A DNA stretch of 64,000 bases from Saccharothrix obliqua (GTDB lineage: Bacteria > Actinomycetota > Actinomycetes > Mycobacteriales > Pseudonocardiaceae): contig NZ_JAHXGQ010000006.1 in NCBI RefSeq assembly GCF_019375475.1, positions 248,001 to 312,000 on the forward strand, in the 5' to 3' direction. How positions within the stretch are numbered: position 1 is the stretch's first letter; each line of letters opens with the position of its first letter. This document shows, piece after piece, positions 10,542 through 19,161 of the stretch. The position numbers and the translations under genes are program-made. The notes under the pieces were generated by a model. The model was not told the DNA's origin. It did no database searches and worked only from the letters and a program-made list of their open reading frames with translations.

Positions 10542-11453
10542 TCAGACCCAGTAGGAGACGCGGGAACGGTAGTTGCGCAGCGCCAGGATGGCCAGCGCCC
10601 ACCCCACGACGGTGAACGCGCCGACGACGACCCAGTGGTGCCAGCTGAGCGCGTGGCCGATCAGCGGCGCGCGCACGATCTCCAGGAAGTGGTAGATCGG
10701 GTTGAACTCGGCGATGAGCACCTTCCAGCTCGCCTCGCCGTTGGTGAACTTGTTCAGCACGCCCACCGGCCACACGATCGGCGTCATGAAGAACACGAGC
10801 TGGATGAAGCTGTGGATGACCGGCGGGATGTCCCGGAAGCGGGTGCTGATGATGCCGAACAGCAGGGCCACCCAGACGGCGTTCACGGTGAGCAGCGCGA
10901 ACCCGGGGATGGCCAGCAGCACCGTCCAGGAGATGCCCGGGTGGGGAACGATGTCCCCGTCCATCTTGTACTCGTGCGTGAGCGTCGGGAAGAACACCGC
11001 CAGCACGACCACGTAGACCACGAGGTTGTGCAGGAAGAACAACACCTGCCGCCACACCATGCGCAGCACGTGCACGGTCATCGGCGCGGGCAGGTGTTTG
11101 ATCAGGCCCTCGTTGGCGATGAACACCTCGGTGCCCTCGGTCACGCAGCCGAGGATGAAGTTCCAGACGATGAACCCGACGGTGATGTAGGGCAGGTAGG
11201 TGCCCAGCTCCTGGCCCAGCAGCTGGGAGTACAGCAGACCGAGCGCGACCGCCGTGGTGCCCATCGAAATGGTGATCCACAACGGTCCGATGATGGACCG
11301 GCGGTAGCGCTGCTTGATGTCCTGCCAGCCGAGGTGCTCCCACAGCTCCCGCTGCCGCCATGCGTCGCGCACGTCGCCGAACGCGCGTCCGAGCGTGCGC
11401 GAGTCGGATGCGAGGGGAGCCGCTGGAGAGTCGACCGTACTCGTCTGCTGCAC
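10542..11453 (-). CDS. wzm: Galactan/O-antigen ABC exporter permease (Wzm/RfbD)
   Basis: This 303-residue ABC-2 permease has an amphipathic N-terminal region (WEHLGWQDIKQRYRRSIIGP, about 38-57), the usual entry to this family, and six hydrophobic helices over about 60-300. It forms the channel for lipid-linked galactan with Wzt. The conserved loop STRFRDIPPVIHSFIQLVFF near 205 and a terminal YRSRVSYWV fit Wzm/RfbD. The GTG at 11453 follows the methyltransferase stop by 48 bases. It matches Rv3783 in role and neighbourhood. Confidence 0.93.
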   Translation of the reverse strand: MQQTSTVDSPAAPLASDSRTLGRAFGDVRDAWRQRELWEHLGWQDIKQRYRRSIIGPLWITISMGTTAVALGLLYSQLLGQELGTYLPYITVGFIVWNFILGCVTEGTEVFIANEGLIKHLPAPMTVHVLRMVWRQVLFFLHNLVVYVVVLAVFFPTLTHEYKMDGDIVPHPGISWTVLLAIPGFALLTVNAVWVALLFGIISTRFRDIPPVIHSFIQLVFFMTPIVWPVGVLNKFTNGEASWKVLIAEFNPIYHFLEIVRAPLIGHALSWHHWVVVGAFTVVGWALAILALRNYRSRVSYWV

Positions 11454-11501
11454 GAGTATTGAGACTACCGGCGACGGGGAGGTCCACCTGTCGCCGGGCT
11501 G

Positions 11502-12350
11502 TCACGGTGCGGTCACCGCCGTCGACCTGCCGTCCGACGCGCTGGTGATTTTCACGATCACCTGTTCGTGGTCGTAGGTGTATCCCGCGTAGCGGAAAGC
11601 GACGCCGGCACGTTCCGCGTACTCCGTCCACGCCCGGTATTCGTGGTCTCGCCACCCCGGGAAGTTGAAGAACTCGTCGAACACCACCACGCTGCCCTCC
11701 ACCAGGCGGGGTCCGACCAGGTCGAGCACGGTGCGCGCGGACGTGTAGAGGTCGGAGTCGACGTGCAGGAACGCCACCGGGCCGGGGTGGCGGTCGAGGA
11801 AGCCGGGCAGGGTCTCGTCGAACCAGCCGACGACCAGTTCCGCGCCCCGCACGTCGGGTGGCCGCGGCACGTCGAACGCGCCTGCCGGGAACCCGCTGCG
11901 CCAGTGCTCGGGCAGGCCCTGGAACGAGTCGAACCCGTACACCTCCCGCCCGGCCAGGGCGGAGGCGATGACCTCCAGCGTCGCGCCCGCGTACACGCCG
12001 AACTCCAGGGCCATGCCCCTGGCCTCGACCAGCGTGAGGGCGTGCTCCAGGGTCGCGCGGGGGTGGTCGAAGTGCGGTGCGGCGGTCATCTCGTCGCGGA
12101 CGAACCGGGCGCTGTCCGCCGCCGCCTCCCGCTCGCCCGCGAACACGATGTCCCGCCGGGACCGCACCTCGAACCGCCGCAGGTCGTCGGAGACCCGGTC
12201 GAGGCCGCGCAGCACCTCGCCACGCAGCCGGTCGACCTCCGCCTGGAGCCGGTCGACCCGCTCCGCGGTGGCGCGGTGGTGCGGCGCGACGGCCTCGCCC
12301 ACCACCCGCGCCAACTTCGCGCGCACCCCGCTCTTCCACCGGTCGAGCAC
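11502..12350 (-). CDS. TylF/MycF-type class I SAM-dependent methyltransferase
   Basis: This 282-residue protein has a coiled-coil-like N-terminal part (about 20-75, rich in Arg, Glu and Leu) and a class I methyltransferase domain. ALEFGVYAGATLEVIAS near residue 135 is the SAM-binding loop, VYGFDSFQGLPEHW near 155 is the acidic strand with the TylF-type substrate motif, and FLHVDSDLYTSARTVL near 205 carries the metal-binding aspartates. Family members methylate sugar hydroxyls. GTG at 12350 was chosen because GGAGGAGGGG lies 6 bases upstream; a start 30 bases earlier is possible. It sits between bpa and wzm in the galactan export operon, so a sugar on galactan or another cell-wall glycan is the likely acceptor. 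This gene is not in the mycobacterial cluster as I recall it. Confidence 0.85.
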   Translation of the reverse strand: MLDRWKSGVRAKLARVVGEAVAPHHRATAERVDRLQAEVDRLRGEVLRGLDRVSDDLRRFEVRSRRDIVFAGEREAAADSARFVRDEMTAAPHFDHPRATLEHALTLVEARGMALEFGVYAGATLEVIASALAGREVYGFDSFQGLPEHWRSGFPAGAFDVPRPPDVRGAELVVGWFDETLPGFLDRHPGPVAFLHVDSDLYTSARTVLDLVGPRLVEGSVVVFDEFFNFPGWRDHEYRAWTEYAERAGVAFRYAGYTYDHEQVIVKITSASDGRSTAVTAP

Positions 12351-12391
12351 GTCGACCCCTCCTCCCGCTCGCCGGCCCACCGCCGGCGGGC

Positions 12392-12922
12392 CTAGAGGTA
12401 CTGGCCGCCCCGGAGCTGGCTGTGGTCGCCGTGCTCGGCAGCACCCGACCCGGCGGGCAGCGCCCGGCCGCGCATCTGCTCCAGCTGCACGCGTGCCGCC
12501 ATCTGCTGGGCGAACAGGGCCGTCTGGATGCCGTGGAACAGCCCCTCCAGCCAGCCGACGAGCTGGGCCTGCGCGATGCGCAGCTCCGCGTCCGAGGGCG
12601 TGCCCTCCTCCGTGAACGGCAGCGACAGCCGCTCCAGCTCCTCGCGCAGCTCCGGCGCGAGCCCGTCCTCCAGCTCGTCGATGGACCGCTTGTGGATCTC
12701 CTTGAGCCGGTTGCGGGACGCCTCGTCCAGCGGGGCCGCCCGCACCTCCTCCAGCAACTGCTTGATCATCGTGCCGATCCGCATCACCTTGGCCGGCTGC
12801 TCGACCAGGTCGGTGACGTCCGTGCCCTCCTCACCCGCGGCGGGCACCCGGGCCGCGCCCACCGGCGTGCCGTCCGGCCCGACCACCAAGACCTGACGCT
12901 CGTTCTCCGCTGCCTCGCTCAT
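12392..12922 (-). CDS. bpa: Bacterial proteasome activator Bpa/PafE
   Basis: This 176-residue protein matches the Bpa/PafE family (Rv3780, DUF2587). The helical core from about residue 35 (DVTDLVEQPAKVMRIGTMIK) to about 150 has the conserved LVGWLEGLFHGIQTAL helix. The last residues HSQLRGGQYL carry the C-terminal GQYL motif that docks into the 20S proteasome and opens its gate without ATP. The ring delivers poorly folded proteins for degradation. It heads the reverse operon with galactan export genes, the same association as in mycobacteria. Its presence implies a 20S proteasome elsewhere in the genome. Confidence 0.95.
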   Translation of the reverse strand: MSEAAENERQVLVVGPDGTPVGAARVPAAGEEGTDVTDLVEQPAKVMRIGTMIKQLLEEVRAAPLDEASRNRLKEIHKRSIDELEDGLAPELREELERLSLPFTEEGTPSDAELRIAQAQLVGWLEGLFHGIQTALFAQQMAARVQLEQMRGRALPAGSGAAEHGDHSQLRGGQYL

Positions 12923-13112
12923 ACCCCCATCCTGACGCGGTCACACCCCGCCCCGCGAACCGGGTGCCGCCCGCGCGAGCGGCCCCGAAGCCCGGCAAAA
13001 GGATCATCGGCACCCAAATGGCCGACCCGCGGGCAGTGCGCCTGGTCACGTCGGCGCGCCACGTGCGGCCCCTGCTGTCGCCCGTCCCGGCGTCCTCCGT
13101 ACGGTGTGCGGC

Positions 13113-14312
13113 ATGGCGTTCGACGTCGCACGGGTCCGTGGGCTGTTCCCCGCGCTCGGCGACGGCTGGGTTCACTTGGACGCGCCGGCGGGGATGCAGG
13201 TCCCCGAACAGGTGGCCACGGCCGTCTCCACCGCGCTGCGCGCACCGGTTTCCGGACCGGGCGGCATATTCCCGGCCTCGCAACGCGCCGAGGCCATCGT
13301 CGACGCGGCCCGCCGGGCGGTCGCGGACCTCGTCGGGGCCGACCCCGCGGGCGTGGTGCTGGGTCCGAGCAGCGCCGTGCTGCTGCAACGCCTCGCCGAC
13401 GCGGTCTCCGAGAGCTGGTTCCTGGGCGACGAGGTGGTCGTGTCGCGCCTGGACCACCAGTCCAACATCGCGCCGTGGCAGCGCGCCGCCCAGCGCACCG
13501 GCAGCGTGGTCCGCTGGGCCGAGGTGGACATCGAGACGTGCGAGCTGCCCGCGTGGCAGTACGACGAGCTGATCACCGACAAGTGCAAGCTGGTCGCGGT
13601 CACCGCCGCCGCCGGTTCCGTCGGCACCCGCCCGGACCTGGCGAAGATCGCCGCCGCGGCCCGCCGCACCGAGGCGCTGGTCGTCGTGGACGCCTCGTCG
13701 GCCGCGCCGTTCGTGCCGCTGGACATCACGGCGATGGACGCGGACGTGGTGGCGGTGTCGGCCAACGCGTGGGGCGGCCCGCCGGTGGGCGCGCTGGTGT
13801 TCCGCGACCCGGCGCGGCTGGACCTGCTGCCCTCGGTCGCCGTGGAGCCCGGCGCGCGGGGTCCCGAACGGTTGGAACTCGGGCCGCACGCCTACCCGCT
13901 GCTGGCCGGCCTGGTGGCGTCGATCGAGTACCTGGCGGGTCTGGACGACGCCGCCGTGGGTCCCCGGCGGGAGCGGTTGCTCACCTCCTTGGGGTCGGTG
14001 AAGGCGTACCAGGCGGGACTTCTGGCTAATCTCATCAACGAACTGCGATCGCTCCGTCACGTCATGGTGATCGGCGACGCCATGCGGCGGGTCCCCGCGC
14101 TGGCGTTCACGGTGGCCGGCGTGAAGTCGACCGATGGCGTCGAGCACCTGTCCGAGCGCGGGGTCTGCGCGTTCGCCGACTCGGGTCAGCACGGCGTGTT
14201 CTCGGTCCTGGGGGTGGGCGAGGTCGGCGGCGCGGTCCGCGTCGGCCTGGCGCACTACACGAACGCGGTCGAAGTGGACGAACTCGTGCGGGCGGTCGCC
14301 GAGCTGGGTTAG
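13113..14312 (+). CDS. SufS/CsdA-fold cysteine-desulfurase-like protein lacking the PLP lysine
   Basis: This 399-residue protein follows the class V aminotransferase fold (Rv3778c-like). VSRLDHQSNIAPW near residue 113 corresponds to the DHHSN motif and VVVDASSAAPF near 197 to the DGAQA strand. The segment that should carry the PLP-binding lysine (SGHKxxGP in SufS) reads VSANAWGGPPVG near 218, so alanine stands where lysine is expected. Normal cysteine-desulfurase chemistry is therefore unlikely and a non-catalytic or altered role is possible. ATG at 13113 gives the family-like start; a GTG nine bases earlier is in frame. A methyltransferase-like gene follows after 8 bases. Confidence 0.8.
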   Translation: MAFDVARVRGLFPALGDGWVHLDAPAGMQVPEQVATAVSTALRAPVSGPGGIFPASQRAEAIVDAARRAVADLVGADPAGVVLGPSSAVLLQRLADAVSESWFLGDEVVVSRLDHQSNIAPWQRAAQRTGSVVRWAEVDIETCELPAWQYDELITDKCKLVAVTAAAGSVGTRPDLAKIAAAARRTEALVVVDASSAAPFVPLDITAMDADVVAVSANAWGGPPVGALVFRDPARLDLLPSVAVEPGARGPERLELGPHAYPLLAGLVASIEYLAGLDDAAVGPRRERLLTSLGSVKAYQAGLLANLINELRSLRHVMVIGDAMRRVPALAFTVAGVKSTDGVEHLSERGVCAFADSGQHGVFSVLGVGEVGGAVRVGLAHYTNAVEVDELVRAVAELG

Positions 14313-14320
14313 CCGGAGGT

Positions 14321-14962
14321 GTGGTGGACGACGTTCTGACCAGGGAACTGGCCGACATCGCCGCGTTGCACCGCCTCAGCCCCCTCATGTCCGAGTACCT
14401 GCCGTCGACGGCGCACGAGCTGCGCCCGGCGGCGCTCGCGGCCGTCGTCGACGAGGTGCTGCTCGGGTCGCGCACGGTCATCGTGGAGTGCGGTTGCGGC
14501 GCGTCCTCGGTGGTGCTGGCCCGGCTGCTGGCGCGGCGCGGGTTCGGGCACCTGCTGTCCATCGAGCACGACGAGCGCACGGGCGCGTTCGTGGCCAGCC
14601 AGCTCCGCCGCGAGGGGCTGGGTCACGTGGCACGCGTGGTGCACGCGCCGCTGGCGGCGCACCCGGCCGCGCTGGGTGGCGCGCGGTGGTACCACCCCCG
14701 GCTGGTGCACGACGAGGTCTCGGCGTACGTGGAGCGGTACGGGCTGGTGGACCTGCTGCTGGTGGACGGCCCGCTGCCGGGCGAGGCGCGCTACCCGGCG
14801 CTGCCGGTGTTCCGGGCCGTCCTCGCGCCGGGCGCGGCGGTGCTGGTGGACGACGCCGAGACCACCGACGGGACCGTGCTGGGGCGGTGGGCCGACGAGT
14901 TCGCGCTCCGCTTCCGCACCGCGCCCCGCACGTCGCTGGCCAGCGCGACCGCGCTGGCCTGA
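14321..14962 (+). CDS. Class I SAM methyltransferase-like protein
   Basis: This 213-residue protein has the SAM-binding strand-loop TVIVECGCGASSVVLARLLA (about residues 51-70), the acidic second strand LLSIEHDERTGAFV near 77, and DLLLVDGPLPGEARYPALP near 143 as strand 4 with the catalytic-site loop. The ending LVDDAETTDG is usual for small O-methyltransferase-like proteins. Substrate is unknown. GTG at 14321 is 8 bases after the previous stop, with GGAGGTGTG as ribosome site, so the two genes are probably co-transcribed. It ends 4 bases before the convergent quinone reductase gene. Confidence 0.75.
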   Translation: MVDDVLTRELADIAALHRLSPLMSEYLPSTAHELRPAALAAVVDEVLLGSRTVIVECGCGASSVVLARLLARRGFGHLLSIEHDERTGAFVASQLRREGLGHVARVVHAPLAAHPAALGGARWYHPRLVHDEVSAYVERYGLVDLLLVDGPLPGEARYPALPVFRAVLAPGAAVLVDDAETTDGTVLGRWADEFALRFRTAPRTSLASATALA

Positions 14963-14966
14963 GCGC

Positions 14967-15938
14967 TCAGAAGGCCAGCACCAGCTTGCCGAACACGTCC
15001 TGGCCGTCCTCCAGGGCGCGGTGGGCGTCGGCGGCGCGCTGGATCGGCAGCACGTCGTGCACGACCGGCTTCACGTCGCCCGCCGCGATCAGCGGCCACA
15101 GGCGGTCGCGGACGTCCCGCACGATCCGGGCCTTGCCGTGCGGCCCGTCCACCGGCCGGCCACGCAGCCCGGTGCCGGTGACGCTCGCCCGCTTGGTCAG
15201 CAGCGCGCCGACGTTCAGCTCGCCCTTCGCGCCGCCCTGGAGGCCGATCACCACCAGCCTGCCGTCCCGCGCCAGCACGTCCACGTTGCGGCCCAGGTAG
15301 GAGCCGCCCATGTTGTCCAGCACGACGTCCGCCGCGCCGACCTCGGCCACGAAGTCCTGCGTCCGGTAGTTCACGGTGATGTCCGCGCCGAGTTCCCGGC
15401 AGCGCGCCAGGCGCTCGGCCGAACCCGCCGTGGTCGCCACCCGCGCGCCGAGCGCCTTGGCGACCTGGATCGCGTGCGTGCCGATGCCGCCCGCGCCGCC
15501 GTGCACGAGGAACGTCTCGCCCGCGCGCAGGCCCGCGCCCATCACCACGTTGGACCACACCGTGCACGCCACCTCGGGCAGCGACGCGGCGGTCACCAGG
15601 TCCACACCGGCGGGCAGCGGCAGGAGCTGGCCCGCGGGCACCACCACCCGTTCGCCGTAACCGCCGCCCGCGAGCAGCGCGCACACCTCGTCGCCCACCT
15701 GCCAGCCGGTGACGCCGGGGCCGAGCGCGGCGACCGTGCCGGAGCACTCCAGGCCCAGGATCTCCGACGCGCCGGGCGGCGGCGGGTAGTGGCCCTGCCG
15801 TTGCAGCAGGTCGGCGCGGTTGACCGCGGTGGCGGCGACGGTGAGCAGCACCTCGCCCGGACCCGGCTCCGGGTCGGGCGCCTCCGCCCAGTGGAGCACG
15901 TCGGGACCGCCCGGTTCACGAATCATGATCGCGCGCAT
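14967..15938 (-). CDS. NAD(P)H-quinone oxidoreductase, zeta-crystallin type MDR
   Basis: This 323-residue protein is a zinc-free medium-chain dehydrogenase/reductase. MRAIMIREPGGPDVL opens it, followed by VNRADLLQRQGHYPPPPG near 45 (quinone reductase pattern), LGLECSGTVAALGPGV near 70 and the nucleotide-binding FLVHGGAGGIGTHAIQVAKA near 140. The zinc ligands of true alcohol dehydrogenases are absent. It would reduce quinones or enones with NADPH in the cytoplasm. ATG at 15938 is preferred; upstream in-frame starts give a non-conserved tail. It corresponds to Rv3777 in the mycobacterial order. Confidence 0.9.
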   Translation of the reverse strand: MRAIMIREPGGPDVLHWAEAPDPEPGPGEVLLTVAATAVNRADLLQRQGHYPPPPGASEILGLECSGTVAALGPGVTGWQVGDEVCALLAGGGYGERVVVPAGQLLPLPAGVDLVTAASLPEVACTVWSNVVMGAGLRAGETFLVHGGAGGIGTHAIQVAKALGARVATTAGSAERLARCRELGADITVNYRTQDFVAEVGAADVVLDNMGGSYLGRNVDVLARDGRLVVIGLQGGAKGELNVGALLTKRASVTGTGLRGRPVDGPHGKARIVRDVRDRLWPLIAAGDVKPVVHDVLPIQRAADAHRALEDGQDVFGKLVLAF

Positions 15939-15994
15939 GGCACCGACGGTAATCCGGTCGCCGTCCGCCCGCGGCGCGGGCACCATCAACGGGC

Positions 15995-16642
15995 ATGGAC
16001 CCCTGGCCTTACCGTCACCTCGTCCTCCGCACGCCGCGCCTGGAGCTGCGCCCGGACGACGACGCCGGCCTGCTCGAACTGGCCGAGGTGACGCTGAGCG
16101 GCATCCACCCGCCGGACGAGATGCCGTTCGGCGTGGAGTGGACCGACGAGCCGCGCGAGAAGCTCGGCGTGCAGACCATGCAGCACTACTGGTCGGTGCG
16201 GTCCGCGTTGTCCGCCGAGGGCTGGACGTTGAACTTCCTGGTGCGCCTGGAGGGCCGGGTGATCGGCGTGCAGAGCCTGCACGCGGACGACTTCGCCGTG
16301 GTGCGGGAGGTCGGCACCGGGTCGTGGATCGGGCAGCGGTACCAGCGCCGGGGGCTCGGCACGGAGATGCGGGCCGCCGTACTGCTGTTCGCGTTCGACC
16401 ACCTCGACGCGCTCACCGCGCGGTCGAGCGCCTTCACCGACAACCCGGCGTCGCTCGGGGTCAGCCGCCGGCTCGGCTACCGGCCGGACGGCACGTACCT
16501 CCAGGTCCGGCGGCGTGCGGTGGCCACCCAGACGCGGCTGCTGCTGACCCGCGAGTGGTTCGCGCGACCGGAGTGGCAGCTCGAGGTGGCCGGTGTCGAG
16601 CCGTGCCTGCCCGTGCTCACGGGGCGAGAAACCGCCGAGTGA
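15995..16642 (+). CDS. GNAT acetyltransferase, RimJ/RimL-like
   Basis: This 215-residue protein has the RimJ-type start LRTPRLELRPDDD and the acetyl-CoA motif WIGQRYQRRGLGTEMRAAVLLFAF (about 110-133), then SSAFTDNPASLGVSRRLGY, the usual closing helix and strand. It likely acetylates an amine on a protein N terminus or small molecule. It is divergent from the quinone reductase, with 56 bases between the starts. No partner indicates the substrate. Confidence 0.85.
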   Translation: MDPWPYRHLVLRTPRLELRPDDDAGLLELAEVTLSGIHPPDEMPFGVEWTDEPREKLGVQTMQHYWSVRSALSAEGWTLNFLVRLEGRVIGVQSLHADDFAVVREVGTGSWIGQRYQRRGLGTEMRAAVLLFAFDHLDALTARSSAFTDNPASLGVSRRLGYRPDGTYLQVRRRAVATQTRLLLTREWFARPEWQLEVAGVEPCLPVLTGRETAE

Positions 16643-16707
16643 GGGATTGCCGGCGCGCGCCCCACGGGTGAGGGTTCCCGGCAGCCCGACTGGAGGGGAG
16701 TTCGCTC

Positions 16708-18219
16708 ATGTCAGGTAGCACCGGGATCCGGCGCGTGGCGGTCGTCGCCGCGGCGGCGTCCCTCGCGCTGGCCACCGCGCCGGCCGCCGACGCCGCGCCC
16801 GGCCTCGACGGCCCCGCGTTGGCCAGGAAGCTCACCAGGGACGTGACGGTGGACGGCGTCAACCGCCACCTCATCGCCTTGCAGCGCATCGCCGACCGCA
16901 ACGGCGGCAACCGCGCGGCGGGCACGCCCGGCTACGACGCGAGCGTGGACTACGTGGTGGGCAGGCTCAAGGGCGCGGGTTTCGACGTCAGCACGCCGAC
17001 GTTCACCTACCAGGCGCAGGTCAACGACGCGGCCGTGGTGAAGGTGGGCGCGACGTCCTACGAGTTCCTGCCGATGACGTACACGCCGCAGACGCCCGTC
17101 GGCGGTGTCACGGCCGTGCTGCGTGCCGTGCCCGAGGACGCGACGCCCGGCTGCGAGGCCGCCGACTTCGCGGGCCAGGACTTCACCGGCGCGATCGCGC
17201 TCGTCCGGCGCGGCGCGTGCTCGTTCGACGTCAAGCACCGCAACGCGGCGGCGGCGGGCGCGGTCGCCGTCGTCATCGCCAACAACGTGCCCGGCCACCT
17301 CGACAGCGGGACGCTCGGCTCGCCCGGCGTCGTCCCGACCGGCGGGGTGTCCCAGGCCGACGGTGACGCCCTGCGCGCCCGCGCCGGGCAGCAGGTGACC
17401 GCGGACCTCCGGTTCCACCAGGAGGACCGGGTGTCCCGCAACGTCATCGCGCAGACGCGGACCGGTCGCCAGGACAACGTCGTGTTCGCGGGCGCGCACC
17501 TGGACAGCGTCGGGGTCGGGCCCGGCATCAACGACAACGGCACCGGCTCGGCGGGCCTGCTGGAGACCGCGCTGCGGCTCGGCGGCTCGCCGCGGGTGCA
17601 CAACGCGGTCCGGTTCGGCTGGTGGGGCGCGGAGGAGCTGGGCCTGCTCGGCTCGACCGCCTACGTCCGGTCGCTGACCTTCGAGCAGCAGCTCGACATC
17701 GCGCTGTACCTGAACTTCGACATGATCGGCTCGCCGAACGCGGCCTACTTCGTCTACGACGGCGACGACTCCGACGGCGTCGGCGCGGGACCCGGCCCGT
17801 ACGGCTCGGGGCAGATCGAGCGGGCGTTCGTCGACTACCTGACGGTGGAGAAGCGCGTCCAGGTCGAGGGCACCGACTTCACCGGCCGGTCGGACTACGG
17901 CGAGTTCATCCGCCAGGGCATCCCGGCGGGCGGCCTGTTCACCGGCGCGGAGGGCGTCAAGACGCCGGCGCAGGCGGCGAAGTGGGGTGGCCGGTCGGGC
18001 GTCGCGTACGACCCGAACTACCACCTGCCCGGTGACAACCTGGGCAACGTGGACCGGCGGGCGCTGGACCGCAACTCCGACGCGTTGGCGTGGGTGACCG
18101 CGTCGTACGCGATCAGCACCGAGGACGTCAACGGGGTGCCGTCGCGCCCGCGGCGTGCCGAGGCGCGGGCCGCGTCGGCACGGGTGGCGCACGTCGAGTC
18201 GCACGCCGCGGTGGCGTGA
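16708..18219 (+). CDS. Secreted M28 family aminopeptidase with PA domain
   Basis: This 503-residue zinc exopeptidase begins with a signal peptide (VAVVAAAASLALATAPAADA, cleavage near residue 32). A protease-associated domain lies at about 135-235. The M28 domain has AGAHLDSV (H and D ligands near 265), INDNGTGSAG (bridging Asp near 278), WWGAEELGLLGS (catalytic Glu near 308), YLNFDMIGS near 340 and the final histidine in YHLPGDN near 443. It should release N-terminal residues from extracellular peptides. A GGAGGGGAG ribosome site lies 8 bases before the ATG. A bidirectional hairpin follows at 18225-18251. Confidence 0.92.
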   Translation: MSGSTGIRRVAVVAAAASLALATAPAADAAPGLDGPALARKLTRDVTVDGVNRHLIALQRIADRNGGNRAAGTPGYDASVDYVVGRLKGAGFDVSTPTFTYQAQVNDAAVVKVGATSYEFLPMTYTPQTPVGGVTAVLRAVPEDATPGCEAADFAGQDFTGAIALVRRGACSFDVKHRNAAAAGAVAVVIANNVPGHLDSGTLGSPGVVPTGGVSQADGDALRARAGQQVTADLRFHQEDRVSRNVIAQTRTGRQDNVVFAGAHLDSVGVGPGINDNGTGSAGLLETALRLGGSPRVHNAVRFGWWGAEELGLLGSTAYVRSLTFEQQLDIALYLNFDMIGSPNAAYFVYDGDDSDGVGAGPGPYGSGQIERAFVDYLTVEKRVQVEGTDFTGRSDYGEFIRQGIPAGGLFTGAEGVKTPAQAAKWGGRSGVAYDPNYHLPGDNLGNVDRRALDRNSDALAWVTASYAISTEDVNGVPSRPRRAEARAASARVAHVESHAAVA

Positions 18220-18224
18220 GCGCG

Positions 18225-18251
18225 GGGGGCCGGTCCGGCGGGCCGGCCCCC
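18225..18251. terminator. Bidirectional hairpin between convergent peptidase genes
   Basis: GGGGGCCGG (18225-18233) pairs with CCGGCCCCC (18243-18251) across a nine-base loop. It sits 5 bases after the M28 stop and just before the reverse-strand stop at 18253, so it can serve both genes. Confidence 0.75.
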
Positions 18252-18252
18252 G

Positions 18253-19161
18253 TCAGCCGAGGTTGTCGGTGTCGAACGTGTTGCAGCGCGTCGGGTCGCC
18301 CGTCTCGAAGCCGGTCGTGTACCACTTCTGGCGCTGCGCCGAGGAACCGTGCGTGAACTGGGTGGTGTCGACCCGGCCGCCGCCCAGCTCCTGCTGGATG
18401 TAGTCGTCGCCGATGCGGGCCGCCGCGTCCAGCGCCGCCGCCACGTCCTCCCGCGTGACACCGGTGATCAGCGGCTTGCCGGACGCGCTCGGGACGGTCG
18501 AGGCGTGGTTGGCCCACGCGCCCGCGTAGCAGTCGGCCTGGAGTTCCAGCCGCACCGAGTCCGACTTGGGGCCGCTGCGCGTGCGCACCCGCTCGGACGT
18601 GCCGAGCTGGTTCTGGATGTGGTGGCCGTACTCGTGCGCCAGCACGTACGCCTCGGCGAACGGCCCGCCGGTCGCGCCGAACTTCTGCCGGAGTTCCCGG
18701 AAGAAGTCCAGGTCGATGTACACCTGCGAGTCGGCCGGGCAGTAGAACGGGCCGACGGCGGACGTGGCGTTGCCGCAGCGGGTGCGCACGCCGCCGGAGA
18801 AGAAGTTCGTCTGCGCCTGCTGGTAGGTGCGGCCGGAACGCGCGAACTGGTCGGTCCAGTAGCCCTGGATCGAGTTGATGAACGCCACCGCGCGGCAGTC
18901 CGCGTTCTTGTTGGCGTCCGCGCCCGTGCGGCACTTGGTCTTGATGGCGTCCGAGCCGACCTGCTGGTTGGCGTTGACGTCGCTGAAACCGGACCCGGCG
19001 GGCAGTTGGCCGCCACCGCCGAGCTGGGAGAGCACGAAGTAGATGATCAGGCCCACGACACCCAGGCCGCCGCCGCCCAGCGCCACCCGGCCGCCGACAC
19101 CGCCGCCGCGCTGGTCGGAGACCTGGGAGGTGTCCAGCTCCGCGTCCTCGTTGAACTGCAC
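18253..19161 (-). CDS. Neutral zinc metallopeptidase (YpfJ type), membrane anchored
   Basis: This 302-residue protein has a short charged N terminus, a Gly-rich stretch and one membrane helix (VALGGGGLGVVGLIIYFVL, about 26-44), followed by an extracytoplasmic domain. The zinc motif HEYGH lies in VLAHEYGHHIQNQLG near residue 190, and the upstream FYCPADSQVYIDLDFF pattern is typical of COG2321 neutral metallopeptidases. The GTG at 19161 has GGAGGG about 6 bases before it and yields the family-like MQFNEDAELDTSQV. The substrate is not known. Confidence 0.9.
   Translation of the reverse strand: MQFNEDAELDTSQVSDQRGGGVGGRVALGGGGLGVVGLIIYFVLSQLGGGGQLPAGSGFSDVNANQQVGSDAIKTKCRTGADANKNADCRAVAFINSIQGYWTDQFARSGRTYQQAQTNFFSGGVRTRCGNATSAVGPFYCPADSQVYIDLDFFRELRQKFGATGGPFAEAYVLAHEYGHHIQNQLGTSERVRTRSGPKSDSVRLELQADCYAGAWANHASTVPSASGKPLITGVTREDVAAALDAAARIGDDYIQQELGGGRVDTTQFTHGSSAQRQKWYTTGFETGDPTRCNTFDTDNLG

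Noticed and set aside
9712-12444. 910-codon reverse frame across wzt, wzm and the methyltransferase
   Set aside because: Only the C-terminal 271 residues are Wzt; the rest is out-of-frame shadow of the other two genes.
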